Source: Notospermus geniculatus
Taxonomy: Eukaryota > Nemertea > Pilidiophora > Heteronemertea > Lineidae
Assembly: GCA_002633025.1 (NCBI GenBank)
Contig: NMRB01000160.1
Coordinates: 259,558-323,557 of the forward strand
Direction of reading: 5' to 3'
DNA length: 64,000 bases
This document shows positions 11,901 to 26,900 of this stretch, in pieces; position 1 is the first letter of the stretch; every line of letters begins with the position of its first letter. The translations under genes were made by a program, and so were the position numbers. A model generated the notes under the pieces. It saw only the letters and a list, made by a program, of their open reading frames with translations. It ran no database searches and had not been told where the DNA came from.

Positions 11901-14900
11901 GTGCGAGGAAGCGAAGTCATTGACATCGTTTTAAGTGTTGACGTTGGGTCATGAAAAAGTGACCTGTACATTTTTCTACAGGAATAATGAGATAAAGACC
12001 TTGCCATTATTGCCATCCTATCTCTTCATTTTAAGCAAAAAAGCACTGCAAAATACAGACATTTCCATCTGCTACAAGATGATGTAAAGGGGCTGTTGTA
12101 CATCTACAATATAAATCTAAGAATGAGGAACCCGCCCTGCGGTTTATCCCGACAGGTCGGCGCTGTGAGCGCTTGTACCGAAACGACGTCATTGACGTCA
12201 TTTTAGGTGTTGACGTTGCGTCATGAAAAAATTTCCTGTACATTTTTCTACAGGAAGAATGACACAAATGACGTTGTCCTTATCGCTATCGGAACTCTTA
12301 ATTTTAAGAAAAAAAGGAATGAGTTTAAAAGAAAATTTCATCTGCTACACGATGATGTAAGTTTTACTGCCATGCGACCAACACAAATGGTTTATTTTCA
12401 CGCCAGAAATAAATGGAAATAACGTTGGAAAAAAGAGATTTCGGTCACATCGCTCGCAGCGCCACGTTGTGACGTTAGTGTGCGGGTTCCCCATTCCATT
12501 ACCCTGGCCTCTTTTTTGCTTACGTCATCCCCTCACGCCTGACTGTACAAGCCACTACTGGACAGGCTACTCAGGCCAAAAATGTGTTTCTTCGGATTTG
12601 GCACAATTGACCCTTAAGTGAACAGCCCCTTTTAATGCCAGGCGACCGAAACAAGTGTTGTTTTCACACCAGAAATAAATGGAAATAATGTAAGAAAAAA
12701 GAAAGTTCGGTCGCACCGCTCACAGCGCCACATTGTGACGTTAGTTCCTCCGGTTCCCCATTTACTTTTCACTTTTTATTTCAATCTTTTTACGTTTCAA
12801 ATTCATGAGCAATACAAAAATATTGCATGAAGAACTTACCAATGCAAGTGACCTTATCGGCAGATAAAATGTAGCCAGAATCGCACGTGCATGTGTCGAC
12901 GCCATTCGTCTTTATGCACTTTTCTTTTTGCTCGCAAACGTTGTTTTGGTCACATTTGGCAGAAATTGGAACTGAAACAGAAGAAGGATGATTAGGCCAA
13001 GGAATGATGGAATGGCAGCAGTCAGTTGGATTAGTAGTCAGGGTGGAAACATCCATGCATGCCACCAATGTAGGTGTGGCTTCTATCTCCAGCATGGAGC
13101 CAATGGCTTCAGGTGTCAGATCACGGAGGTATTATTAAGCCTCCATGGTCAGAGAGGGAGGTTTCTCCTCGACAATGTAGGTTCTCCGGGAGGGTGGTGG
13201 GTGGTTCATCTACATATCTGTATAATCTGACATCTGTAATCAGTACTCCTCTAAAATAAAGACAGTAGTTATCAGTCCAAAAAAGTGTGGCTTATTGAGA
13301 AGTTCCAAACGCATACCTACTTACCTTCACAATTATGTTTATTGGCGGCCAGAGTGTAGCCAGATTTACATGAACAGGTGTATGATCCTATTGTATTGGT
13401 GCAGATATGTTGACATTTGTTGGTGTGGGAAGAAGCACATTCATCTTGATCTGAAATTAATATCACGGGATAATCTACATGCAAAAAATCAACCATGAGG
13501 AGAAATTGAAACTACTGGTAATTTACCTAAAAAAATCAGCAGTTTGCATGAATCTGGCCATCCTGGGTGCATTAATACACAAGCCTCTTACATGTTGCCC
13601 ATTTTTCAGGCGACTTAAAAGGGGCAGAGGCCATTTTACATCCTTCACATCTAATGCAATATCGAGAGACACAAAGAATTTTTTCTAAACATCAAGTCTC
13701 TAAAGAAAGAGATTGGGATCCAGCTCATTACACTTCTGATAGCTCGACTTGAAAGTGCCAGCCTGAAGAAGACCCCGGTTGGGGTCGAAAATTTGCTAAG
13801 ATTCTGGAAATTGACTTCCTGTTTATCATCAATTCTCTAAAGAATGTTTATGACCCTCCCTAGAGCTCTGTGAAACTTCATTAACTTGATCATTTTCTTT
13901 AATTAGACATGACCAAGGGACACAATCAGGGCTAAATATAATCATCCACAAAGTTCGCTGCGATGGGTGTCATTGGGACCTGAAGATAGACCTTGGCCAT
14001 TTCATTGCAACCCTTGCCTCCGGCTTACTCATTCTCACCCTATGCCTCGTCTGGGATCACGTCCCCATCAACCTAGCTCACACACCCCTAGGCATGACCA
14101 GGCCCCATCAACCCGAGGCTGGAGCCATAAAGAACTGTGATCACCCTGCACGGTACTGTACATACCTTTGCATTCTATTCCAGATTTATAATATCCAGGC
14201 TTGCAGTCACATTCATATCCCCCTGCAGTGTTTTTACACACTGCATTGGCCGGACATTTGTGTGCAGACGTCTTGCACTCATCAATATCTGTTAACACAA
14301 ATATGCAAAATGTCAAATAACAAAGTCATGACTTGGTTCAATTTTTGCAATAATATCAATTTTATTATCTTGATAATAACTTCTTGAGTGTGATCCATTC
14401 AGGGGCCATCCAGGATTAGGGAAAAGAGGGGAGAGCCCTGTGCTAGGAATATTGAAATTTGTGCCAAATTCCAGGATTTCACGGTCGATTTTACAGATTT
14501 GTTAGCCAGAAGGGGAGGGCGTGTACGGGGTGCCCCCTCTGGATCCATGCCTGTCATTTATTTCAATCTAATTGTCGCAGACCACACTGGGCATCGAACC
14601 CTGATTTCCCATGCGCAAGGCAGGCTTTTTTCCATTCAAGCCAAAAATCCGGATGTTAGGCTCAAGAGCCTAACACGTCCTAAATCTACAACATAGTTTT
14701 TGAAGTTCATTATAGGCCCTATCAAAATCAATGCTATCCTGTAAAATAAATATACTAACCTACGCATTGACCACCAACTTTTCCAAATCCTTCGATACAA
14801 CTGCACTCGAACGATCCGACCTTGTTGACGCACTTCTCATTTTTGGCGGCAGAACATTTGTTTAGTCCCTCCACAGCGCACTCATCAATATCTGAAAAGA

Positions 14901-17900
14901 TTAGTTGGTTTACATTTTTTCAGTGACTTTTTTACCAGTGTCATTTTTACCAGTGTCTTTTTTTCCAGTGTCTTTTTACTGTGTCTTTTTTTCAGTGTCT
15001 TTTTTTCCGGTGTCTTTTTCCAGTGGCTTTTTTACCGTCTACCGGTTTACATGTGAGGCAGTCTACGAAAACCTAGTGTTGGATGTCGCAATTGTGGCCT
15101 TGGTGAACAGGCACATTTCAATACTGCTGAAATGTACTTCACAACAAGTAAACAGATCAACGCACAGGCAATCAGTGAGCCCTTGTTGATCATTCAGCAA
15201 CATCCGATGGGTTTTCCCAGACCACCTCAATGTAATCACTGGGATCTACATTGTATGTACCAGGGACGTCTATGCTTTGAGGTTATGATTTAACACTTGG
15301 GCAATTCCACGGTCACGGACCATTAAGTACCCTGAATCATGTTAGGCTTGTCCTTCTATAGCCCTGTTTACACTATATAAAACCCCGCGTCGAACCCGGG
15401 CTTTTTCTGTCTACACCTGCTAAAAGCCTGGGTCTAATAGGCCCGGGGATGAAAAACCTGGCGCTAATAAGCCCCTATGAGCTCAAACGGTTTCTGGAGG
15501 GCTTAATTTAGGTCCCCGTCACAAAATTTGAGTAGTGTTGACGTGCGCCAGGTCTCAGGAGGGATTTTTCAGAGCCGGGCTAGACCCGGGTTTCAAAAAG
15601 CCCGGGGATTTCTATGTAGTGAAAACAGGGCTTATGCCCCTGGTATGAATTAAATTCATTGTGATTCACAATTAGTGCACTGTTTGTTAATTAGTTGCAT
15701 CACGGACGTGACCTGTCGATGTCACATTCGTGATGCAACTAATTAGCAAACAGTGCACTAATTATGAATCACAACGAACTTAATTCTTACCAGGGGCGTA
15801 GGAAGAAGGACAAGAGCCTGACGTGATGCACGGTATTACATCTTTCTGTGGTCCCAAAATTTGCAGAAACAGCACTGAAGAAATGAAAAAATGTCACGTC
15901 CGTGACCGTGGAATTGCCCTGGGGTAACAAGTGCATTCTGCTTACCAACGCATTTATTTTTGTCAGCTGCATCAACTCTGTATCCATCATTGCAAGAACA
16001 AGTGTAGCTGTTCTCTGGTTCGTTGCGGCATTTTTTATGTTGACAGGGAGGTGGCGAGAGTGAACACTCATCAATATCTGGAGACAAAGAAAACACAGGA
16101 GACATTCAATGATTCGATTACAAATTAAATGAACCAATCAGTGGAGGATTTAGGGGGAGAGTGCAACCGGCTTATTGCAGCAGAGTATGTTTTTTTCTGC
16201 CTCAGATGCTTCGAAAATGCATACTTGGCATCCAATTTTTTAAAGATTTTGTGGGGAGGCAACCCAGACCTCCCTGCACACCAGCCCTTTTTGGAAATCC
16301 TGGATGGCATCTACCAACAGGCACATGCTTATGGTTTTTGAGTTCAACATTTCAACATACCAATACATTCAAGAATTCCAGCCTTCGTTCCATCGGGACA
16401 TGGGCCACATTCTGCTTTGCCATCCTTTGGTGTACAGGTCGTTCCCTTGGGACATGGGCTCGTTTCACCATCGCATGGACCAATTTCACACCTGTCGCCA
16501 GACCAATCATCAGTGCAGTTGACGTCAGCAACGTAAAATCTGACTGGAAAACAAAGTTTCAATGTTTTTATAATCAACTAAAATCAAATTTGATGTAATC
16601 TTTTATGAAACTATAGGCCTATATGTACATACTCTCTATCCGGAATTTTAAGACCAGAGTGCTCCGCCCCAACCAGTCAATTCATGTTCATCAACCATTC
16701 ACTTCAGCGCCGTCGAGCAGAGCTTGAGGTTGATTGACCAAATTGTACAATAGGCTTTTTACTAGGGTGAATGCGACTTGGGCGGGCCTAGAAGTTCCCC
16801 ATTGTCTGGTCTTAAAGTTCCGGATAGAGAGTATGTACACGTACATGCACGACACTGATTTCCATAAAGCTGCAATTACATACAGTGCCGGTACATACGT
16901 TGCACAATTGACCCCTCTTCCGCTCCGTGCACCTTCCGCATACCACATGCAGCATCATGCACGTACAGTCCTCATCTCTTCCGCAGACGTCGCACGCCAC
17001 CGTGGAAGACACGCAGTGACGTAGTATAACGTCATTTGCCATGGTGTGCAGACGTCACGCAGAAGAGACACGTGACGTGCCCCTACCATAGGCAATGAAC
17101 TGAAGTGTACTTTCTGCGCGACGTACGCGTAAGGTACATGTACGCCGATAAATTGTGCAATGTAGAGCTACATGGTAGGCCTATATGGCAATACCAGTTA
17201 ACAATACATGTATTACTAAAGGGTTCATATGGCATGCACCAATTGTTAAGTGGCATGTCCATATGCCATGCAGCTAGCTCTCTGGTACTGGTAGTCATAA
17301 CTAAGGACACTCAAATTATGCAAATTGTTTCTTACACTCATTCTCCTCTTTTTCATCATCTTCAACATTTGTGTAATCACATTTCCCTTGCTGTTTGTTG
17401 ACCACTTGACATGCATGAATCTGGGGCTGCCAAATAGACGACGACTTCAAGGAATCCTCAGCAGTTATTTCGAATGAAAACGGATCGTCGGATTTGACAA
17501 GAATGGAAAGCTTTCTGTCATCAGCCAAGGTCACATCAGCACCAGTTCCTTTGACCTTGAGACTTAAAGTGACAGTGTCACCGGGGTCAGTGTCCTTGAC
17601 CTTGACCTCAAGCTCTAACTTCTCTTTGGAGACACGAACATATTTTGGCATGTCGAAAGTGGGTGGGTGGTTGTCTGAAAATAATNNNNNNNNNNNNNNN
17701 NNNNNNNNNNNNNNNNNNNNNNNNNNNNNNNNNNNNNNNNNNNNNNNNNNNNNNNNNNNNNNNNNNNNNNNNNNNNNNNNNNNNNNNNNNNNNNNNNNNN
17801 NNNNNNNNNNNNNNNNNNNNNNNNNNNNNNNNNNNNNNNNNNNNNNNNNNNNNNNNNNNNNNNNNNNNNNNNNNNNNNNNNNNNNNNNNNNNNNNNNNNN

Positions 17901-20900
17901 NNNNNNNNNNNNNNNNNNNNNNNNNNNNNNNNNNNNNNNNNNNNNNNNNNNNNNNNNNNNNNNNNNNNNNNNNNNNNNNNNNNNNNNNNNNNAGGTCAAC
18001 AGCTCCAGCGGTTACGAAACGTGCCCTGCTAACGGACGACGACGACGACGACGGACGACGGCCGACGACGGACGACGGACGCAGACCCACGACAAGAGCT
18101 CACCCCAGGTGAGCTAAAAACCCGCGTCGAACCCGGGCTTTTTCTGTCTACACCTGCTAAAAGCCTGGGTCTAATAGGCCCGGGGATGAAAAACCTGGTG
18201 CTAATAAGCCGCTGTGAGCTCAAACGGCTTCTGGAGGGCTTAATTTAGGTCCCCGTCACAAAATTTGAGTAGTGTTGACGTGCGCCAGGTCTCAGGAGGG
18301 ATTTTTCAGAGCCTAGCTAGACCCGGGTCTCAAAAAGCCCGGGGATTTCTATGTAGTGTAAACAGGGCTTATGCCCCTGGTATGAATTAAATTCATTGTG
18401 ATTCACAATTTGTGCACTGTTTGCTAATTAGTTGCATCACGGACGTGACCTGTCGATGTCACATTCGTGACACAACTAATTGGCAAACAGTGCACTAATT
18501 ATGAATCACAACGAACTTAATTCCTACCAGGGGCGTAGGAAGAAGGACAAGATCCTGACGTGATGCACGGTATTACATCTTTCTGTGGTCCCAAAATTTG
18601 CAGAAACAGCACTGAAGAAATGAAAAAATGTCACGTCCGTGACCGTGGAATTGCCCTGGGGTAACAAGTGCATTCTGCTTACCAACGCATTTATTTTTGT
18701 CAGCTGCATCAACTCTGTATCCATCATTGCAAGAACAAGTGTAGCTGTTCTCTGGTTCGTTGCGGCATTTTTTATGTTGACAGGGAGGTGGCGAGAGTGA
18801 ACACTCATCAATATCTGGAGACAAAGAAAATACAGGAGACATTCAATGATTCGATTACAAATTAAATGAACCTATCAGTGGAGGATTTAGGGGGAGAGTG
18901 CAACCGGCTTATTGCAGCAGAGTAATGCTTTTTTGTGCCTCAAATGGCTCGAAAATGCATATTTGGCATCCAATTTTTTTAAGATTTTGTGGGGGAGGCA
19001 ACCCAGACCTCCCTGCACACCAGCCCTTTTTGGAAATCCTGGATGGCATCTACCAACAGGCACATGTTTATGGTTTTCGAGTTCAACATTTCAACATACC
19101 AATACATTCAAGAATTCCAGCCTTTGTTCCATCTGGACATGGGCCACATTCTGCTTTGCCACCCTTCGGTGTACAGGTCGTTCCCTTGGGACATGGGCTC
19201 GTTTCACCATCGCATGGACCAATTTCACACCTGTCGCCAGACCAATCATCAGTGCAGTTGACGTCAGCAACGTAAAATCTGACTGGAAAACAAAGTTTCA
19301 ATGTTTTTATAATCAACTAAAATCCAATTTGATGTAATCTTTCATGAAACTATAGGCCTATATGTACATATGTACACATACATGCATGACACTGATTTCC
19401 ATAAAGCTGCAATTACATACAGTGCCGGTACATACGTTGCACAATTGACCTCTCTTCCGCTCCGTGCACCTTCCGCATACCACATGCAGCATCATGCACG
19501 TACAGTCCTCATATCTTCCGCAGACGTCGCACGCCGCCGTGGAAGACACGCAGTGACGTAGTCAGGCGCGGATCCAGGATTTTTGGCAGAGGGGGGTCAA
19601 GGCCGCCGAGGGCGTCGTTGCAGGCGGGCACCAAAGATACCCGCGCCGTAGACGCGATCTCCTGGCATCTCAGTATCAAAGCAGAAGCTTTATTCTTGCG
19701 TTTTTTGCTGATTGTCGCAAATTATTGAAGAAAAAAACAATTGGTGGTGGCGAGTAGAGGGGGGTCACGACCCCCAAAACCCCCCCTCTGGATCCGCGCC
19801 TGGTAGTATAACGTCATTTGCCATGGTGTGCAGACGTCACGCACAAGAGACGCGTGACGTGCCCCTACCATAGGCAATGAACTGAAGTGTACTTTCTGCG
19901 CGACGTACGCGGAAGGTATGCCGATAAATTGTGCAATGTAGAGCTATACGGTAGGCCTATATGGCAATACCAGTTAACAAAACATGTATTACTAAAGGGT
20001 TCATGGCATGCACCAATTGTTAAGTGGCATGTCCATATGCCATGCAGCTAGCTCTCTAGTACTGGTAGTCATAACTTCAAGGACACTCAAATTATGCAAA
20101 TTGTTTCTTACACTCATTCTCCTCTTTTTCATCATCTTCGACATTCGTGAAATCACATTTCCCTTGCTGTTTGTTGACCACTTGACATGCATGAATCTGG
20201 GGCTGCCAAATAGACGACGACTTCAAGGAATCCTCAGCAGTTATTTCGAATGAAAACGGATCGTCGGATTTGACAAGGATGGAAAGCTTTCTGTCATCAG
20301 CCAAGGTCACATCAGCACCAGTTCCTTTGACCTTGAGACTTAAAGTGACAGTGTCACCGGGGTCAGTGTCCTTGGCCTTGACCTCAAGCTCTAACTTCTC
20401 TTTGGAGACACGAACATATTTTGGCATGTCGAAAGTGGGTGGGTGGTTGTCTGAAAATAATAAGACAGAATGTTGCCAAAGACTGCATCAGATATCCTCA
20501 TTGAATAGTGTAATGTATGAATAGGCAATCTCCCCATTAAGGGCCCCCGTGTCATGCATGTTGCATCCCTGTGGATCTTGTATATTACCGGGTATAGGCA
20601 ACGATGCGCCAGCATCGCTCTCTCGCATGGCTTTGGGCAAGTGCAGTGTAGCCTGCACCTCTGTCCGCCACCACAGTTGATTTAATATGATNCATTTCCT
20701 TGCAGGGCGTAGGACTACTATTACATCCTACGCAAGCTGAGATCCTCGGGTGTTTTCCGGGGTTCCCCGGATTTTGTAATGACGTACACTATAATATGAC
20801 GTCCTACCCAGTTAACGGGTTCAGAGCCTTAATCATGCTTTTTAGCTGCCAAAGTAGCTAACCTTTAATTTTTTTGTTCTCTTCCTCCTCAGTTTCTGAT

Positions 20901-23900
20901 TCAACATTCTCTGTCGCAGCATCTGTAGTAGCCATCTGACTTGCATCGTACATGCATGCCAGATATTTTGACTCGTCTTTAGGCTTATGTTTGGAGCAAA
21001 TCTGTAAAATTCAAGTTTGAATCTGTCTGACGTTTCAGCCAGGGCAAGAGTGAAAGTTGAAAACAATTTCAAGTAGGCCTACCCACAACACAAGAACCTT
21101 TTGCTGTGAATGTACATTCTTTTCATCTAAGAATAGGCCTAGAGCAGAAAAAAACTGAACGGCACTTAAAGTGAATCAAGTTTAGTGGACATTCATTGGA
21201 AATTAGCTTCCAAATGAATATCCATGTTAAAGGATTTCTATGACATTAGAATTGTGCGCACATTCATGAAATTACCAATGTGAGTGAGAGGTCGAGCTTG
21301 CTGCTCAACACTCCATGCTACATTTATGGAATGGATCGGGTTTTTAACCTCGCAAATTCATCAGTGACCCCAAATTGTTAGTTTGTCATTTCGGGGATTT
21401 CTGAGTGGATGTTATCAGCTTCTGACAAGCCATCCACAAGAGCCAACACACATAAACTTACACCCTTCGCTTTGTTGAGAAGTTTGTCATCGTTGAAAAG
21501 CTCATTCATCTTGTTCTTGTAGTCTTCCATAAAAATTGGAGTGAAATCCGCATCATGGTCAACTGGTTCCTTAAACATGGACTGACTCTTTGGTACACGC
21601 CCTGCAAAATGGGATCAGTTATTGAAAATCAATGTAGGAGACTGTGCTGCATAGTCCGGTGAATATTTTTATGCTACATTTGTTTGACACGCCCTTTAGT
21701 AGCGTAGCTCTGGCCTCTGGTAAAGGCCAAAACTCATCAGCCAGTTTTCCTTTCATGATGATGTGTACACATACCAGCAGGTACTTACATTTTAACCCAA
21801 ACTTATAGTAAATATCCCTCTCGGAACTTGTAATGGGAATTGTCTTGCCATCAGGTTTCATAAAATCATCATTTTTATCTCCGTTATAATTCCCCAACAA
21901 CCCTTTCGTTGCACCCTTCAAACCTGGGTCGACAAACACATCTACTTGCAGGGCCAATAGTTTTTTTCTAAGGCCAATCTGTAACAGAAGAAAATCACCG
22001 AGTACCGGTATGTAAGACAAGAAGGGCATACATGTAGTCCATAGGCTACTTGACACAAAAATAGTGCCAATGGCACTGTGCCCGCTTGGCTTGAAGCACA
22101 GTGGTGGGAATCATCAGCAACCCCATAAAAGCCACCGGTACAAACATGCCAAATTACCATATTAATCTCTTGACTAAGAACATGCAAACCATTAGAAAAA
22201 GAGCCAATTTTGTAATTTCAGGTGAACTTTGACCTCTGTGACCTTGAAAAGTAGGTCAAATTAAAAACTCGGGTACTATATCTTATGTATCCTTATTAGA
22301 TATACCCATGAAAAAAATTTGACAAAAATCCATCTCTTGGTTATGGAGAAATAGCACTTTCAGTGATTTTGGTTTTGGCCCCCTAGTGGCAAAGTGAAGA
22401 ATCAGATTTCACCGAAAGTTTGTCTGTAAGTTGCTATAACCTAGAGGTACATGTGTACAAAGTTTCAACATGATAGTTCAAACCATTATCAAAATATAGC
22501 CCTTCGAAATTTTTCAGAAAACGCCCCCTGGAGGCCAAAATAGGAATCCAATCGTGCTCAAAATCGAACTCGACCTAGATCTTAGGCCTATATATAGACC
22601 CACCGAAGACCAAAAAGATTCGTCAAAAAATAAAGGCGCTAGAGCGCTAACAAACCAAAAGTTTACGGACGTAGCGCCGTACGGACCGCCGTACGGACGC
22701 ACGACAGACCACCACTAAATGACCCCAACCACAGCATAAGCCCTGCTGGGCCTTGCGGCCAAGCGGGCTAAAAAGGAGTTTGTTAAAAATCTTTTAGTTG
22801 CATTTCACATCAAATTGAAATAATCTTAGTTAGTTGATGGAACAGAAAACTCTTCCATATCCCTTCATAGGTCCTATCTCACAACATGGCCAGCAAGAAA
22901 GCTTGTTTTCTTTAAAAAACTCGCTTTTGTGAAGTGTGAACATTCCGTTTGTGTAAATTACCCTGCTTACTTTATAAGTGTGAACATTCTGGCCCGTATT
23001 CAAAAAGGGTGATGCATGTAACTTCACTAAATGCACACACTTCCACCATGCATTTGACGAAGTTACACGGTCTCAAACACCCTTTTTGAATACGGCCCTT
23101 TGTTTGTGTGCAGCCCATTTTACTTACTGTAAGTGTGAACATTCCACTATAAGCAACGATAACTGTTGGTTGTGATGCATTCTCTGGTCGAGATATAGCG
23201 ACATTGTTGAAATCAGTGCCATTCTCTGTCACAGAAGAATAAGCCACGACTTTCTCTTTGTTCAGAAGGGTCCTGAGGTTGGAAGAGCCGTCAATTCCTA
23301 CCTGTGTGTACAGAAAAGAATTGAAATTTAATCTTAACCCTTAGAGTGCCGCCGGCGTACATGTACGTCCCAGAAATTCCGTATCCACAGGCCGCCGGCG
23401 TTTGGGAACGTCCTAGCCTCGCACAGCCATCATCATTGCACCACCGCCATCTATTGATGTTTACTGAAACTAAATATCCTAGAAATTTTTCCTGGTAAAC
23501 TGGCGACATCAAAGCTGGATGCAACGGCAATTTTGATTGGATAATTGGCCAGGAAGGTGTGTGTTTGAAAGAATGGGAAGTTGGGAAACAAATCGCCCCC
23601 ATCAAGACATTTAAAAATGGCGTCATGCATCAGAAATAGTTATTCACTGTTAGCGTGTTCGTTTACTTGCCTGGGCCTCCCCGGAGTAAATTTCTGAGCG
23701 ACCGTCGCGCATGCTCAATAAAGCCCCATTCACGAACGCTGTTGGGTCTCACCCGTGTAAGTTTGCACCACGTGATCAGGCAAACTGACGGCAAGCAATG
23801 GCACCGACATATCAGCAGACGACATGGACGATTAGAAGATGTAAGTCGCCCTGGCAGCAATTTTATCCTCCCTATCTGCATCTATAGTTGCATGTTAACC

Positions 23901-26900
23901 ATTATTTATATCCAGTTTGGGTAAAAATGGTGGATTCGGCACGTTCGACGCCATTGTGTTGAAAGGCATTCTGGGAGTTTCCCCAACTAATCACCTCGGC
24001 GAGGTGATTACTTCGGGCAGGCCCGACAGACCCCAGATCATGACGTCACACGAAAAAGAACGCAGATGGGTCTCACCCAGGTGAGGCCCAGGCAAGTAAA
24101 CGAACACGCTATGTGTGGATGACATGCACAGTGATTCTGATTCAATATTGTTCAAAGTGAATCTGGAGGTGAGAATGAAGGTGGCCCTATTGAGGATGAT
24201 GTGTGATGCCAATTGAAAATCTGCTGAAAATTTTTAAATTTTCTAAAAAATGGCCGGCCAGGGGGTGCAGAAAGACCAAAACGAACCCGGCATTCTAAGG
24301 GTTAAAGGTATTTTATGTAAACAGCAGAGCACTCAGATCCCCCCCCCGCGTCAATTATCGAGGAAGACTTTACAGACCAAGATACAGGCTTTTGAAACCT
24401 GGTTATTGGCCAGATGACGCAGAACGGAGCCAATAATACTAATTTGCCCGGGGATGAAAAAAAAACTGGTGCTAGTAAGCCCCTATGAGCTCGAACGGTT
24501 TTTGGAGGGCTAAATTTAGGTCTCCGTCACAAAATTTGAATAGTGTTGATGCATGCCAGGTCACAGGAGGGATTTTTCCGAGCCGAGCTAGACCCGGGTC
24601 TCAAAAAGCCCGGGAATTTCTATGTAGTGAAACATAACAGGGTTATTATCCTGTTTAAATTTCACAAAGAAAATAACTACCTCGACTAAATCAGCATCGG
24701 AAGCTTTCATGACACAGGCAGAAAACACAGTCGCTTTTGCTTCTTTTGTTCCAGCACTTCGAGCCTTGGTTGTCCTACACTGCACAGTGAACTCTTTTCC
24801 ATCCTTGGCACCCTTTACCAATATATATTCGCCTTGCCCATTGAAACTGTACGAAGCTCCATCTAACGTTCTAAAATGGGGGTCGCCCCTGATGACGACT
24901 GCAAGTTAGAATCATACTGACTAGTACGCAACTAAAGATTGGGTTTATTGGTGCAAATTAAGGAAAAGATTGAAATAACCAGAATAACTCTCACTAGACC
25001 ACCTAGATTTGAATTCATATAATTCCTGAGTCAAATAGAATGTACCACGCTTAGTGGACACCTCAACCAAGAGGATACCAAATTTCAGCCTCAAATTAAT
25101 AATAATAATAACAATAATGCCGTTCCTATATAGCGCATTATCAGTTACAGGTCACAATTTACGAGTAACTTACGCGAAGCCGTAGGGATGTCAGTTACTC
25201 GTAAGTTACGCGTAACTTACAGCTTTGGTTTCCCGTAACTCACTGCATAAATCGCCTTGTAAATCACTACGTAGCTAGCGAAATTCGCGTAATTCACCGC
25301 GTAACTCACCTCGTTACGCGTAACATAGCTCGTGAATTGTTGCGTAACTTACTCGTAACTTACACGAATTTAGGGATGTCACTTGTGACCTGTACTGTAG
25401 ACAACTGCTCAGTGCGCTTTACATTATTATTACCCCAGCTATAGGTCTGTTCATTCCAATTTCATTTCATTCTCATTTCTCGATCGGATCGCATGTGGAT
25501 TTTTGCCTGTCATCTAAACGGCCCTTATGGGGCTTTGTTGGCATAAACATGTACTAATAAAGCCAAGCGCACATTTGCGACAAAACTCAATGCGTTCGGG
25601 GTGTCTGTTAAAATCGACGGACCTGGCTGGATGACGAGTCGACAGCGTTGGGTCAGTCGACTTTAAAAGCACCCCTAACGCATTGAGTTTTGTCGCAAAT
25701 GTGCGCTTGGCTTAAGAAGCACTTACGTTCATCAGGTGGTGTGAAATGATCGGAACAAGAGACGGGCAAGTGCTTTTTGAAGAGATGACAATACTTCGGG
25801 GCCTCCAAGCAGCAGTATTTCCGCGCATCTTTGGCAGTCTTGTAATCTTTAGCTGTATACGCATAACCAGCGGTATTGCCTTTCTCTACAAGCAGGAAGC
25901 CATCATCTCGTTCCAGGATATAGAGTCGTCGCAATTCTTGCCATGAGTGTATCTTTGATCGCATCTTCTTGAACCACTCATCCCATTCCTTCCATGTCTT
26001 CCTAAAAATCAGATTTTTTTCTTTCATGCTAAATGTATTTAAAAATGACGTTTCACTTTATCTTGACTAACGGTAACCATCAAGGGTTCATTTCGCTACG
26101 CCTTTGGACTACAGGTAGGCCTACACCGTACAAGTAGTGGAGCATATAGTCCGAAGGTGAAGTGATCGTACGTAGGCCTTGATTTTTCAAGATGATCTCG
26201 CAGTGGAAGTATCATTTATTTTATGGCCGCAGCTATTCTTACGACAATCTCTAATGCATTTTATCGGTACTACACTATTCTTACGACGATCCCAATCCTT
26301 TTTTAGCACATAGCTCTAACCCTAGCCCTAACCCTAACCCTACCCTAAAGCCTAATCCTAAATCCCTAAAAACTCCCAAAAACTATCGTCGAAAGAATAA
26401 GCATCATCGTAAGAATAGCCACTTTCTTATTTTATATACTGGTAATACTCCCATAGCTGCACTTCTATCTAACGTCCAAGAGTACCGGTAATCGTTTTAC
26501 TGTGGACCTTTTGTGAACTGATATGCAATATGCAATACGATGACGAACACCACATAACACAGAAACATTTTTTCATCTTTTCTTGTAAAGAAGCTGTTTA
26601 ATACTTAAGGGTCAATTGTACCAAATCCCAAGAACCACATTTTTGGTCTATTGGCCTGAGTAGGCTGTCCAGTAGAGGCTTGTGCAGTCAAGCGTGAGGG
26701 GAGTATGACATAAGCAAGAAAGAGGCCAGGGTAATGGAATTCTTAGATTTATATTGTACAATCAACCCTTTAAGGAGCACGGTATTGCCACTTTTTCTCG
26801 ACAGCCGGCACCCCCCTCGCCACTCTCCAACCCAAGGTCTGACTACCGGTACATCTCAGCGAATGACCCAATTTACTGCACACATTTTGTAATGCATTTT

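Larger units (their letters stand above)
15385..17685. repeat. Tandem duplication, copy A (post-VWD/EGF segment)
   Basis: Near-identical to 18119-20460 through exons and introns. Copy A carries a 200-bp element at 16632-16831 that copy B lacks; copy B carries a 240-bp element at 19563-19802 that copy A lacks. Copy A stops at the N gap right after its domain exon. Confidence 0.9.
18119..20460. repeat. Tandem duplication, copy B (post-VWD/EGF segment)
   Basis: Direct repeat of 15385-17685. It starts inside the AGCCCTGTTTACACTA MITE and continues through three exons. Past the domain exon it runs into sequence that copy A lost at the gap. Confidence 0.9.

Noticed and set aside
17316-18117. Long open frames in several directions
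   Set aside because: They run through an N gap; only the part at 17336-17674 on the minus strand is a real exon.
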